In this document: positions 5,610-13,569 of the stretch, in pieces
How positions within the stretch are numbered: the first letter of the stretch is position 1
How the letters are laid out: each line of letters starts with the position of its first letter
Origin: Nocardioidaceae bacterium
GTDB lineage: Bacteria; Actinomycetota; Actinomycetes; Propionibacteriales; Nocardioidaceae
NCBI GenBank assembly: GCA_013696065.1
Contig: JACCZJ010000115.1
Location: 1 to 18,111 of the forward strand
Length of the DNA: 18,111 nt
Direction: 5' to 3'
Program-made: the position numbers and the translations under genes
Notes under the pieces: generated by a model
What the model saw: only the letters and a program-made list of their open reading frames with translations
Database searches by the model: none
What the model was told of the DNA's origin: nothing

Positions 5610-8246
5610 TCATGGCCGGCCATTGACCGTCGACTCAGGTGCGGTCGATGGCCGGTGGGGAGTAGCCCCTAATAAGTGGGCTATGACCAAAGATTCAAGA
5701 CGCGTCATGACCGGCATGGCGACAACCCAGAAGGCGATGCCGGCCACCAGAGAGGCAGCCAACGCGAAAAGGGGATAGCTGTTCTCCCAATGCGGATAAA
5801 CGAGCCAGTGGACGAGATAGATGTGGAGCGAGCTGCTCGCCAACACGGACACCACTCGGATTGAGGGCTCAGGCACCCGCATGGTGGGGACCCACACGAG
5901 CAGACAGAGGCCTACCGCCACCAGCGTTTCCCTGCCTGCGTCGCCGAAGAATCCTGGCAGCGCAGACAGTGCCAACAGGGTCACGAGCAATCGCTGCCAC
6001 TGTCGACTCGCCTTGGCGGTGGCCCATCCCACGGCGAACAGCCAGAAAACGAGATGAGCGGTGTGGATCCGGTCGGGTCCAGTGTCGAGGAGTATGACGT
6101 CATAGCGCCAGAGGAGACCGAGCGCCAGTGCGGCCATCGCGATCTCGAAGCCAAACCGCCGCTCGAACCGGTCCACAGCAGGGATAGCTAGGCCAGCTGT
6201 CACCGCGGCGAGGATGTAGACGAGCACCTCCACGAACCAGAAGTGCCATTGGGTGGTCCAGTTGTCGGGACCCACGATGCCGTTGAGCAGGAAGATGTTC
6301 GCCACGCTGTAGTGGTCGGTGAGTGCATAGGCAAGAGAAATACCGACCACGCTCGGGACGGCGATGCGGCCAATGCTGCCAAGCTGGTGTCGCATGCGCT
6401 CGCGACGAGTTGAGGTTGTGAGCTGGAAACGGGCGAAGTTGAAGCCTGCTATCGCCAGCAACACGTGGGCGCCGCCGAGAAGTGTGAAGACGTTGGCGTG
6501 CGAACCCACGATGGCCACGATGGCGGCCGCGCGCAGCAAGACGTTGGTCTCGATGGACCGCCAGCCAACCCAAGGTCGACGGCGCCGCGACGTAGCCAGG
6601 TCACAAATGGGGGTCAGGTGCCAGTTCCCCGGCAGTTGACCCAGGCATTCCTCGAGCCGGACGCTCATCTCAACGTACGACAGGGAATCGCCCTCCAGGC
6701 TGACGAACGAGTTGCCGGGTGTGGCGCGGCGGCCCAAGACCTCGGCGAACAGATCGCACAAGGTCGTTACTTCGACCCGGAGAGGGCGCATGTCATCGTG
6801 CGCGGAGGCAGTGGCGAGCGGTCTAGGGCTGGGCTCAGGTGGCCCACCCGAGCGTACCTGCGTCAGCTGAGCCAGTTTTTGATAATCGGGTTTGCCGTTC
6901 TCAAGTCGAGGCAGCCGGTCGAACGGGCAGATCCGGGCCGCGCAGATCGGCAACCCGCAACGACGGGCAACGAGACTTCGAAGTTCATCGGACCGGTGGC
7001 GTCCTTCGACGGCGACCACCAGTTCGTCGCCCGCCTCGAGGCAGCAAGCGCTCACACCTTCCGCGACGAGCTCGGTCTCGACCTGCTGGAGGTCGATGCG
7101 CAGACCAAACAGCTTGGCGAAGCGGCTGCGACGCCCGATCACCTCGAACAAGCCGTTGCTGCCCAGCCGCGCGATATCCCCGGTGCGCAGCTTCTCGATG
7201 GTGCGGCCGAGACACAGATCCACGGGCCCATCGGCATAACCCATCATGACGTTGGGGCCGCTGTAGACGAGCTCACCGGCGTCGGGCTCGCTGATTCCAC
7301 CGACCGGCTCCAGAGTGAAGCTGCCGCCCGGCACGGGCACCCCGATGCTGCTGGGATGCGTGGCGGCCAGCTGGGGCGGCAGATAGGCCATTCGGGCCGT
7401 CGCCTCCGTTTGGCCGTACATCACGAAGAAATCCCAGCCGTCGCGGGCACCGAGACGTGCGAATCGCTCAACCTTGTCGGGGCTCAGTCGCCCACCCGCT
7501 TGTGTCACGTAGCGCAGCGACGGCAGGCGCCTCTCGGCAAACCCGACCTTGTCGAGCAGTTCGAACGTGTAGGGCACGCCGGCGAAGCTCGTGCCCTGAT
7601 GGTCGCGGAAGAGATCCCACAAGCAGGCATCGACCACCGACAGATCTGTGAGGATCAAGGCAGCCCCGCGCGCCAGATGGCTGTTGACGACCGACAATCC
7701 ATAGCAATAGCTCATCGGGAGGGTCGTCGCGGCTCTATCCGTCGGTCGGATATCGAGGTACGTCGCGATGGCGTCGGCGTTCGACTGCAGGTTGTCGTGC
7801 GATAGCCGCACCAGTCTGGGTGAGCCGGTGGACCCAGAGGTGCTCAGCAACAACGCGAGGTCAGGATGGAGCTGATGAGCCGAGCCCAGCCTTCGTTCTT
7901 GCAGGCACCACTCGCCAGCAACCTCCCTCATGACGACATCGAAATCGTATGTCGCGATCAACGACTCGAGGCGCTCCGGGTCCGAGCCAGCGGCGAGCAG
8001 CACCGGGTGGCCCCCCGAGAGGGCTGCCAGGTAGGCGACCAAGGTGTCGATCCGGTTGCCGCCCGCGACCAGCACCAGCCTGCGCTGACCGCCCAGTCGC
8101 TGTGCGATCGCCTCGACGCGCTCGCTCAGCTCGCGGTAGGACAACTGAACCTCAGCGGTGACGATCGCTACCTGGTCGCCGAACCCCGCCAGCCGCGTGG
8201 CGAAGGGCGTCGCCGACGGGGCAACAGTGGTCGAGCGGAGAAGCAT
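5610..8246 (-). CDS. Fusion: AMP-forming acyl/aminoacyl ligase, carrier domain, membrane acyltransferase
   Basis: 878 residues in three parts. (1) An ANL adenylation domain, about 1-465: P-loop STSGSTGSPRLVRLSH (135-150), YGQTEA (277-282), TGD (355-357), the hinge GRRSRFAKLFGLRID (371-385) and the catalytic-lysine motif NGKPDY with Lys452. The P-loop has PR where PK is usual. (2) A carrier domain, about 490-555, with GDSLSYVE, where Ser521 would take phosphopantetheine. (3) From about 565 an integral membrane region of some ten helices resembling acyltransferase family 3 (GSHANVF at 581-587, GGAHVLLAIAGFNFARF at 591-607, WHFWFVEVLVY at 667-677). The layout implies an acid is adenylated, loaded on the attached carrier and handed to an acceptor at the membrane, much as the separate Dlt or Alm proteins do. 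The substrate is not predictable by eye. It lies 24 bases after the FAD oxidoreductase but appears to have its own iron-box promoter, and no Shine-Dalgarno is seen. The C-terminal tail overlaps a hairpin (5616-5655). Confidence 0.85.
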   Translation of the reverse strand: MLLRSTTVAPSATPFATRLAGFGDQVAIVTAEVQLSYRELSERVEAIAQRLGGQRRLVLVAGGNRIDTLVAYLAALSGGHPVLLAAGSDPERLESLIATYDFDVVMREVAGEWCLQERRLGSAHQLHPDLALLLSTSGSTGSPRLVRLSHDNLQSNADAIATYLDIRPTDRAATTLPMSYCYGLSVVNSHLARGAALILTDLSVVDACLWDLFRDHQGTSFAGVPYTFELLDKVGFAERRLPSLRYVTQAGGRLSPDKVERFARLGARDGWDFFVMYGQTEATARMAYLPPQLAATHPSSIGVPVPGGSFTLEPVGGISEPDAGELVYSGPNVMMGYADGPVDLCLGRTIEKLRTGDIARLGSNGLFEVIGRRSRFAKLFGLRIDLQQVETELVAEGVSACCLEAGDELVVAVEGRHRSDELRSLVARRCGLPICAARICPFDRLPRLENGKPDYQKLAQLTQVRSGGPPEPSPRPLATASAHDDMRPLRVEVTTLCDLFAEVLGRRATPGNSFVSLEGDSLSYVEMSVRLEECLGQLPGNWHLTPICDLATSRRRRPWVGWRSIETNVLLRAAAIVAIVGSHANVFTLLGGAHVLLAIAGFNFARFQLTTSTRRERMRHQLGSIGRIAVPSVVGISLAYALTDHYSVANIFLLNGIVGPDNWTTQWHFWFVEVLVYILAAVTAGLAIPAVDRFERRFGFEIAMAALALGLLWRYDVILLDTGPDRIHTAHLVFWLFAVGWATAKASRQWQRLLVTLLALSALPGFFGDAGRETLVAVGLCLLVWVPTMRVPEPSIRVVSVLASSSLHIYLVHWLVYPHWENSYPLFALAASLVAGIAFWVVAMPVMTRLESLVIAHLLGATPHRPSTAPESTVNGRP
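5616..5669. terminator. Hairpin pair between the convergent barrel-protein and ligase genes
   Basis: Positions 5616-5629 and 5642-5655 form a 14-pair stem with one imperfect pair (U-G in the plus-strand RNA) and a 12-base loop. A second small hairpin follows, GGGG (5657-5660) with CCCC (5666-5669). Transcripts of the barrel-protein gene meet it 15 bases after their stop. No T-run follows, as is common for actinobacterial terminators. On the minus strand the whole element lies within the last codons of the ligase fusion and encodes its polar tail. The left arm also contains the palindrome ATGGCCGGCCAT (5612-5623). Confidence 0.55.
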
Positions 8247-8252
8247 CTGCAG

Positions 8253-8258
8253 ATAGTA
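8253..8258 (-). promoter_or_regulatory. -10 element of a leaderless-type promoter for the ligase fusion
   Basis: Read on the minus strand this is TACTAT, six bases before ATG 8246. Transcription would start at or next to the start codon, which agrees with the lack of a Shine-Dalgarno. A clear -35 is not seen; TTGCTT (8273-8278) is present but only 14 bases away. Confidence 0.5.
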
Positions 8259-8260
8259 AC

Positions 8261-8279
8261 TTAGGTAAGCCTAAGCAAC
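8261..8279 (-). promoter_or_regulatory. Candidate IdeR/DtxR iron box
   Basis: The plus strand reads TTAGGTAAGCCTAAGCAAC. By hand it matches the published IdeR/DtxR consensus TTAGGTTAGSCTAACCTAA at 15 of 19 positions, including an intact TTAGGT half and the central AGCCTAA. It lies directly upstream of the -10 of the ligase fusion, where an iron-loaded repressor would block RNA polymerase. It also covers the stop codon of the FAD oxidoreductase (8271-8273). Confidence 0.6.
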
Positions 8280-9527
8280 TCTTGAGCCAGCCGTCCTCTG
8301 GGCGCTGAGGCCCGCGCCTACCGCGGTGGCCGTACGGCGGCCAGACGTGATCGCCCCCTGGATGGACGCCGTGTCTCGATGGTCACCGGTGACAAAAAGC
8401 CCGTCCCTGAACGCGACAGGTTGGCGCAGAGTTAGCGGGGGCAGCATCGCGGGCAGCGCCCCCGGGACGGCATACGTCGCTACGTGCTCCCAACCCCGGG
8501 TACTCACGCCATAGATTCGCGCTAACTGCCATTCGACGAGCTCCAGTGTCCGGGGGTCGTGGTGGACGCCGAGCACCGAAGAGGAGATGAGCGCCCCATC
8601 CGAGCAATAGCTCGGCGCCACATCCGAGACCACGGCCGTACTGGTCACCGGGCCACCGCGGTCGCCGTCTAGGTGAATCATCCGGTGCTTCGCCGGCGAC
8701 TCCTTTGCTTGGTGGTAATAGGTGGTCGATGCCCGCAGCCGGGGGTGCGGCAGGCCCGTCAACTCAGCCGCCGTGTCCCCGTCGGCCGCGACGACAACAG
8801 CGCGACCCGTCCAGGTGCCTGCGTCTGTCAGGACCGAGGTTCCCACGATCGAGCGTACCGACACGCCCAGGTGCAACACCCCCTCAGCCAACCGATCGGC
8901 AAGCTGGGTGGGCAACGCTTGCATCCCGGCAGCAGGCAGGCCGGGTGTACCGCGAACAAAGGTCCGCCAGAGGAGATCGACGAAGAGGCGCGAGGTCTCC
9001 TGCGCCTCCTCACCCAACACGCCAGCCATGAATGGCTCGATCACCGACCGCCGGAGCCGTCCGGTCACATCCGCTCGGTCCAGCGCCTCACCAAAGGTCA
9101 GGTCAGGTCGTGACGTCAGCTGATCCTCCGACCCAAAGGCCGTACGCAACACGTACAACACGAACCGCGCCTTCTCCAGTGGCGATCCGGTTGATGGACT
9201 CACCCCTGACATGGCCAGCCAGGGTGATCGACGGGGGTCAGCCAGTACCGCCCGCTTGCCGCCACGTGCCACCACGGCGCCGGCCTTGAACTGCTGAAGG
9301 TCGAGCGCATCGATATCGACAAACCCTTGCAGAGCCGGGTAGGCCGGATTGAGCTGTTGGAAACCCCGGTCCAACAGCATGTGGTCGACCGTGTCCGTGC
9401 GCACGCGGCCACCCACGGCGTCGGACCCCTCGAGCACAATCACCTCGAAGCCAAGAGCACACAAGTCCACGGCGCAGGACAGGCCGGCCAGACCGGCGCC
9501 CACCACAACAACATCGCATTCGGTCAT
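8271..9527 (-). CDS. FAD-dependent oxidoreductase, amine-oxidase / phytoene-desaturase type
   Basis: 418 residues. ATG 9527 has a strong ribosome binding site (GAGGAGG at 9532-9538). The N-terminal Rossmann motif is VVVVGAGLAGL (6-16), with acidic Glu33 at the end of strand two for the FAD ribose, followed by VGGRVRT (38-44), the GGR signature of the flavin amine oxidase family. The C-terminus has the second FAD motif, VTGDHRDTASIQGAITSG (379-396), as in desaturase-like members. No signal peptide or membrane helix is seen, so it is probably a soluble cytoplasmic enzyme. The family includes amine oxidases, carotenoid desaturases and protoporphyrinogen oxidases, and the substrate cannot be chosen from sequence alone. 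It is the upstream gene of a tandem pair with the ligase fusion, 24 bases apart, which suggests a shared pathway. Confidence 0.8.
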   Translation of the reverse strand: MTECDVVVVGAGLAGLSCAVDLCALGFEVIVLEGSDAVGGRVRTDTVDHMLLDRGFQQLNPAYPALQGFVDIDALDLQQFKAGAVVARGGKRAVLADPRRSPWLAMSGVSPSTGSPLEKARFVLYVLRTAFGSEDQLTSRPDLTFGEALDRADVTGRLRRSVIEPFMAGVLGEEAQETSRLFVDLLWRTFVRGTPGLPAAGMQALPTQLADRLAEGVLHLGVSVRSIVGTSVLTDAGTWTGRAVVVAADGDTAAELTGLPHPRLRASTTYYHQAKESPAKHRMIHLDGDRGGPVTSTAVVSDVAPSYCSDGALISSSVLGVHHDPRTLELVEWQLARIYGVSTRGWEHVATYAVPGALPAMLPPLTLRQPVAFRDGLFVTGDHRDTASIQGAITSGRRTATAVGAGLSAQRTAGSRVA

Positions 9528-9547
9528 GTTGCCTCCTCTGTAGGGCG

Positions 9548-9553
9548 ATTATC
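9548..9553 (-). promoter_or_regulatory. Possible -10 element for the FAD oxidoreductase
   Basis: Minus-strand GATAAT matches TATAAT at five of six bases and lies about 20 bases before ATG 9527, leaving a short leader that holds the ribosome binding site. No convincing -35 is seen. A lone TTAGGT (9575-9580) further upstream looks like half an iron box, but the second half is missing. Confidence 0.3.
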
Positions 9554-9579
9554 CCCCTGGGAGTCGATGTGGTCTTAGG

Positions 9580-9600
9580 TGCCAGTCCCAGATTCTGGCA
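9580..9600. repeat. Inverted repeat in the FAD oxidoreductase / malQ intergenic region
   Basis: TGCCAG (9580-9585) and CTGGCA (9595-9600) are perfect inverted copies with a nine-base spacer. They lie in the 261-base divergent spacer between the two genes. A second short hairpin, CTGCC/GGCAG (9736-9749), lies closer to malQ. These could be operator sites. I see no gene in this spacer. Confidence 0.3.
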
Positions 9601-9774
9601 ACGCAGCGAGCTCGCGGCTCGGCGCTCCTAGTGCCGGCACTGGTAAGTCTGTTCGGCAAGTACACCTGGTGGTTCTGCGGGTCGAGGCGTCACCCCTCGT
9701 CGAAGATCGCCCCGCCTCGCAGGCAGACGAGGCACCTGCCGACAGGCAGTCGGTTCCGGCCGGGTAGCCGCCGT

Positions 9775-9780
9775 TATGGT
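9775..9780 (+). promoter_or_regulatory. malQ: Possible -10 element for malQ, leaderless type
   Basis: TATGGT fits the actinobacterial TANNNT pattern and lies eight bases before ATG 9789. There is no Shine-Dalgarno in front of that ATG, so a leaderless or near-leaderless transcript is plausible. The -35 region is not recognisable. Confidence 0.35.
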
Positions 9781-9788
9781 CTCTGACC

Positions 9789-11714
9789 ATGACAGCTGAC
9801 ATCGACGAGCGCATGGGGCCGGACGCCTGGGGGATTCAGCGCCACTGGGTCGACGCCAACGACAAGCCCCAGACCGTGGAAGACGACACCATCTTGCTGC
9901 TGCGGGAGCTGATTGGTGAGCCACCGTCGGCGTCCGACCGCACAGCGCCGATCGTGACGAGGCCGGGTCGCGACCTGGGGCTCGGTGACATGGTGATCCG
10001 TGTCGTCTGTGAGGACGGGCAGACGCGCGCATTCGCCGGAGCGGTCCCAGACGACTTCCCCCTTGGTTATCACCAGATGCACACCGACGATGGTCACACG
10101 CGCACCCTGATCGTCTCGCCTGGTCGTTGCTGGCTCCCTGAAGGTTGGCGAGCCTGGGGTTGGACTGTGCAGGTGTATGCCGCTCGATCTCGTCACAGCT
10201 GGGGGATGGGTGACCTGGGTGACCTCAAGGCTTTGCGGGAGTGGTCGGAGTCGATCGGGGCGGGCTTCATGCTCATCAACCCGTTGCACGCGGTGGCACC
10301 CACCGCAGGCCAAGAAGCCAGCCCCTACCTGCCAGTGACCCGACAGTATCGAAACCCGCTGTATCTCCGCATCGATGATGTGCCGGGCGCCGATCGGATG
10401 GACCTCGCCGACTTGGCCGAGGCCGGGCGTTCCCTCAGCCAACGCGACCTGATCGACCGCGACGCAGTGTTTCGGCTCAAGAGCACGGCACTTCGCCTGA
10501 TCTTCGACGAGCACCGTTTCGAAGCCGAGGCTTCCGGCGGCTCCCAGCTGGATGCCTCCGAGAGCTCGCCGGATGCGTTTGCGGCCTGGCGTCGCGAGCA
10601 GGGCCAACCTCTCCACGACTTCGCCACGTGGTGTGTGTTGACTCAGCTGCACGGTGCCGACTGGCGCTGTTGGCCGGTCGACCTGCACGACCCGAGAGGG
10701 GCGGCGGTTAGCCATCTGGCCGACACTCATGCAGATGAGGTCGAGTTCTACGCCTGGGTGCAGTGGTTGCTGGAGCGGCAGTTGCGGGAGGCAACGGGCC
10801 GGCTGACCGTCATACAGGACCTGCCCATCGGCGTCGATGGCGGAGGTTCAGACGCGTGGGCCTGGCAAGACCAGATCGCGGCTGGAGCTTCCGTCGGAGC
10901 GCCCCCTGACGCCTTCAACTCCCTGGGCCAGGACTGGGGATCGCCACCCTTGCATCCGTGGCGGCTCCGAGCCCAGGGATACGACGCCTTTATTTCGTCG
11001 ATCCGCGCCACCATGGCCAATGCCGGCGGTCTGCGGATCGATCATGTGATGGGACTCTTTCGCCTGTGGTGGGTGCCCGAGGGCAAGTCGCCGGCCGAAG
11101 GTGCCTATGTGCGGTATCCCAGTGGCGACCTGCTCGACATCGTGGCGCTCGAAAGCCATCGGGCCCAGGCGATCGTCGTCGGCGAAGATCTCGGCACGGT
11201 CGAGCATGGCGTGCGGGAGACCTTGGCTGAGCACAACGTGCTGTCGTATCGGTTGCTGTGGTTCGAAGAGCCCGAGCCAGCCGAATGGCCGGTCAGTGCC
11301 ATGGCTGCGGTCACCACCCATGATCTGCCGACCGTGGCGGGTTTGTGGCTGGGGACAGACGTCGAGGAGCAGCGAGCTCGCCTTGCCGAGCCGGAGGACC
11401 AGCTACAGCGAGGTCGACAACAACTTCTGTCCCACCTCGACACCGCTGAGCTCGCACCCGACGCCAGCGGGGAGCAGGCCGTCGTGGGTGCACATCGTTT
11501 GTTGGCTCGCGCGCCCTCGATCCTCTTGGCCGCGACGCTCGAGGACGCCGTAGCGACCCAGCAGAGACCCAACATGCCAGGCGCCATGGATCGGCCGAAC
11601 TGGTGCATCCCGCTCCCTGTGAGGGTGGAGGATTTGGCTACCTATCCGCTGGCCCAGGAGCTGATTGAGATCTTGCGCCCGGCGGTCACTGAACCTATGC
11701 CGATCGCCGATTGA
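9789..11714 (+). CDS. malQ: 4-alpha-glucanotransferase (amylomaltase, GH77)
   Basis: 641 residues, close to the usual length of bacterial MalQ with an N-terminal extension. It transfers alpha-1,4-glucan chains between maltooligosaccharides with release of glucose, in cytoplasmic maltodextrin and glycogen turnover. The GH77 core begins near 125 with WGWTVQVYAARS and HSWGMGDLGDL (136-146). Substrate-loop and catalytic motifs are in order: NPLHA (164-168), SPYLP (178-182), GLRIDHVMG with nucleophile Asp418 (414-422), VVGEDLG with acid/base Glu466 (463-469), and THDLPT with Asp512 (510-515). All three catalytic acids are present, so the enzyme should be active. The first about 120 residues form the extra beta domain typical of actinobacterial and enterobacterial forms. 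It stands alone, divergent from the FAD oxidoreductase, and no maltose transporter or phosphorylase is adjacent. A hairpin at 11741-11755 follows it. Confidence 0.95.
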   Translation: MTADIDERMGPDAWGIQRHWVDANDKPQTVEDDTILLLRELIGEPPSASDRTAPIVTRPGRDLGLGDMVIRVVCEDGQTRAFAGAVPDDFPLGYHQMHTDDGHTRTLIVSPGRCWLPEGWRAWGWTVQVYAARSRHSWGMGDLGDLKALREWSESIGAGFMLINPLHAVAPTAGQEASPYLPVTRQYRNPLYLRIDDVPGADRMDLADLAEAGRSLSQRDLIDRDAVFRLKSTALRLIFDEHRFEAEASGGSQLDASESSPDAFAAWRREQGQPLHDFATWCVLTQLHGADWRCWPVDLHDPRGAAVSHLADTHADEVEFYAWVQWLLERQLREATGRLTVIQDLPIGVDGGGSDAWAWQDQIAAGASVGAPPDAFNSLGQDWGSPPLHPWRLRAQGYDAFISSIRATMANAGGLRIDHVMGLFRLWWVPEGKSPAEGAYVRYPSGDLLDIVALESHRAQAIVVGEDLGTVEHGVRETLAEHNVLSYRLLWFEEPEPAEWPVSAMAAVTTHDLPTVAGLWLGTDVEEQRARLAEPEDQLQRGRQQLLSHLDTAELAPDASGEQAVVGAHRLLARAPSILLAATLEDAVATQQRPNMPGAMDRPNWCIPLPVRVEDLATYPLAQELIEILRPAVTEPMPIAD

Positions 11715-11740
11715 AGCGTTCCCTCTGGTCCGGCAGGGGC

Positions 11741-11755
11741 CTCGGGCGACCCGAG
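11741..11755 (+). terminator. Short GC hairpin after malQ
   Basis: CTCGGG and CCCGAG pair around a three-base loop, 26 bases after the malQ stop. The stem is compact, but no T-run follows, so it is a plausible but weak terminator. Confidence 0.4.
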
Positions 11756-11799
11756 ATAACGGGATAGTGGTTATTACGTCGCGTGATTGGACGTATACT
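11756..11799 (+). promoter_or_regulatory. Promoter with two inverted repeats upstream of the DUF1800/DUF1501 operon
   Basis: TATACT (11794-11799) is a good -10. TTATTA (11771-11776) is a weak -35 at 17-base spacing. Two inverted repeats lie end to end over it: ATAAC/GTTAT (11756-11760, 11770-11774) and TACGTC/GACGTA (11775-11780, 11790-11795). Each has a nine-base spacer, and their centres are 20 bases apart, about two helical turns. This suggests tandem operator sites. A leader of roughly 100 bases would follow. Confidence 0.4.
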
Positions 11800-11905
11800 C
11801 AGTGTTACTCCCTGTCTGGATCATAGGCAACCTGTCGTATAGCGGGGACGTCAGCCACGGGCCCCTCGGGGGAGGTCAGCCGGGCCACCAAAGGGGACTC
11901 TTCTC

Positions 11906-13564
11906 GTGTCGTTATCTCGTCGAGGCATGCTTGCCGGTGCCACCGCCGCCGGAGCAGCCGCAGCCCTCACCGCCCCCCCTCTCAGCGCTGCGGGCACGCC
12001 AGCTGGGACGCGGAGTAGTGCAGGTCCAGGGATGCAAGTGCAGGTGGCGACGGTCGCGCCCTATCTTCCGAGCGTGCGGCCGTACCGGGACACCCGGGTC
12101 CTGGGCGCCGCACCGCTGCACATGGCCAACCGGTTCGCCTACGGATACACACCACAGCTGCGCCGCGAGATGAAGGCCGCAGGGGGCGCGCTCGCGTGGT
12201 TCGAGGGCCAGCTCCGACCGGGCCGGATCGCTGACGCCGACGCCGACTCGATGGCGTCATGGTTTCCTGATAGAGATCTCTCCGCCGCTGAGCATTTCGA
12301 GCTGGCTGAGACCACGACCGGCCACTTCGCTGAGACGACCGGTAATCACGCTCGTTGGACACTGCTGCGGCGCACCTATTCGCACCGCCAGCTCCATGAG
12401 GTGATGAGCGAGTTTTGGCTCAACCACCTCCACGTGCATTCGCTTGCCGACCTGACCTGGCTCTGGCGTACCAGTTACGACAACGTGATTCGCCAACACG
12501 CGCTCGGTCGTTTCGACGAAATGCTGCAAGCGGCCACCATCCACCCCGCCATGCTGACGTACCTCGACGCCGATCTGTCCATCGTCCAGCGCCGCACGAC
12601 CAGCGGCGGCGAGATTATCGAGACCGACCGGGTCAACGAAAACCTTGGTCGAGAGCTGCTCGAGCTGCACACGGTGGGTCGCAGCGGGACCACCTACGGC
12701 GAAGCAGACGTGCTCCACTCGGCATTCATCCTCACCGGTTATCGCGTTGACCGGTTCGCCTCCTGGGCCTACTCCTATGACCCTGAAGCGCACTTCACCG
12801 GACCGGTGAAGGTGCTCGACTTCACTGACGCGAATACGGAGCGGGACGGCCGCGCGGTGCTTCGCCGATACCTGACCTACCTGGCTCATCACCCCGCGAC
12901 GGCACAACGCATCGCTCGCAAGCTGGCGGTCAGGTTCGTCTCGGACACACCGTCCAGCGGTCTCGTCGACGAACTGGCCAAGGTCTTCTCAGAGTCCGGC
13001 ACCGACATCAAGGCGACGCTGCGCGCCCTCGTGAACCACCCGGAGTTCAAAGCATCGGCAGGGCGCAAGGTGCGCACGCCCAGTGAGGACCTGGTCGCCA
13101 CCTTGCGGGCCTATGACGTCGACATCACCAGACCGCAGCATGAGCAGGACGCCGCGAACGCCCTCTACTACCTCAGCAAGAACATCGGGCAGGCCCCGTT
13201 CGGATGGGCACGCCCCGACGGGTTCCCCGACGACGGCTCAGCCTGGTCATCGGCCTCCCGGATGATGGGGTCCTTCCACACCCATTACGCGTTGGCCGCT
13301 GGGTATTTTCCCAGCACGGGCATCAACTACCGTCCCAAGACATCATGGCTTCCGCAGCAGAGGATCCGGTTCGACGAGTTCGTCGACCACCTCTGCCGGA
13401 CCTTGCAGGGTCGGCCCTCCACATCAGTGGTCCTCGGAGCTGCCTGCATCGTCACGGATATGCGACCGAGTGATGTCGTCACCCAAGATCACGTGCTGAT
13501 CAACTTCCGGTTACCCAGGTTGTTCGGCATCCTCCTCGATACTCCAGCCCACATGACCAGGTGA
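11906..13564 (+). CDS. Tat-exported DUF1800 family protein
   Basis: 552 residues. GTG 11906 is chosen because it keeps the twin-arginine signal (MSLSRRGMLAG, Arg5-Arg6, then an alanine-rich core to about 29) and has AAAGGGGA eight bases upstream. The next in-frame ATG would remove the arginines. DUF1800 hallmarks are visible: FWLNHLHVHS near residue 172, HPAMLTYLD near 214, and NENLGRELLELHTVG near 246, followed by TGPVKVLDF and a region rich in Trp/Pro near the C-terminus. The family has no established activity. It is usually encoded next to a DUF1501 protein, as here. The Tat signal implies export in folded form, perhaps with a cofactor or with the DUF1501 partner. Its stop overlaps an upstream candidate GTG of the next gene by three bases, so translation is probably coupled. 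Confidence 0.85.
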   Translation: MSLSRRGMLAGATAAGAAAALTAPPLSAAGTPAGTRSSAGPGMQVQVATVAPYLPSVRPYRDTRVLGAAPLHMANRFAYGYTPQLRREMKAAGGALAWFEGQLRPGRIADADADSMASWFPDRDLSAAEHFELAETTTGHFAETTGNHARWTLLRRTYSHRQLHEVMSEFWLNHLHVHSLADLTWLWRTSYDNVIRQHALGRFDEMLQAATIHPAMLTYLDADLSIVQRRTTSGGEIIETDRVNENLGRELLELHTVGRSGTTYGEADVLHSAFILTGYRVDRFASWAYSYDPEAHFTGPVKVLDFTDANTERDGRAVLRRYLTYLAHHPATAQRIARKLAVRFVSDTPSSGLVDELAKVFSESGTDIKATLRALVNHPEFKASAGRKVRTPSEDLVATLRAYDVDITRPQHEQDAANALYYLSKNIGQAPFGWARPDGFPDDGSAWSSASRMMGSFHTHYALAAGYFPSTGINYRPKTSWLPQQRIRFDEFVDHLCRTLQGRPSTSVVLGAACIVTDMRPSDVVTQDHVLINFRLPRLFGILLDTPAHMTR

Positions 13565-13569
13565 ATGCC

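Noticed and set aside
6465..7805. Long plus-strand open frame opposite the ligase fusion
   Set aside because: It lies fully antisense to well-supported ANL motifs, and its translation is low-complexity with no domain logic. Such frames are common in high-GC genes.
9575..9593. TTAGGT upstream of the FAD oxidoreductase as a second iron box
   Set aside because: Only one half-site is present; the bases after it do not continue the consensus.
9579..9767. Short plus-strand frame in the FAD oxidoreductase/malQ spacer
   Set aside because: Its GTG lies in an inverted repeat, there is no ribosome binding site, and the composition does not look like protein. I see no reason to call a gene.
9774..10730. 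Minus-strand open frame opposite the start of malQ
   Set aside because: malQ is unambiguous. The antisense frame has no ribosome binding site and no recognisable domain.
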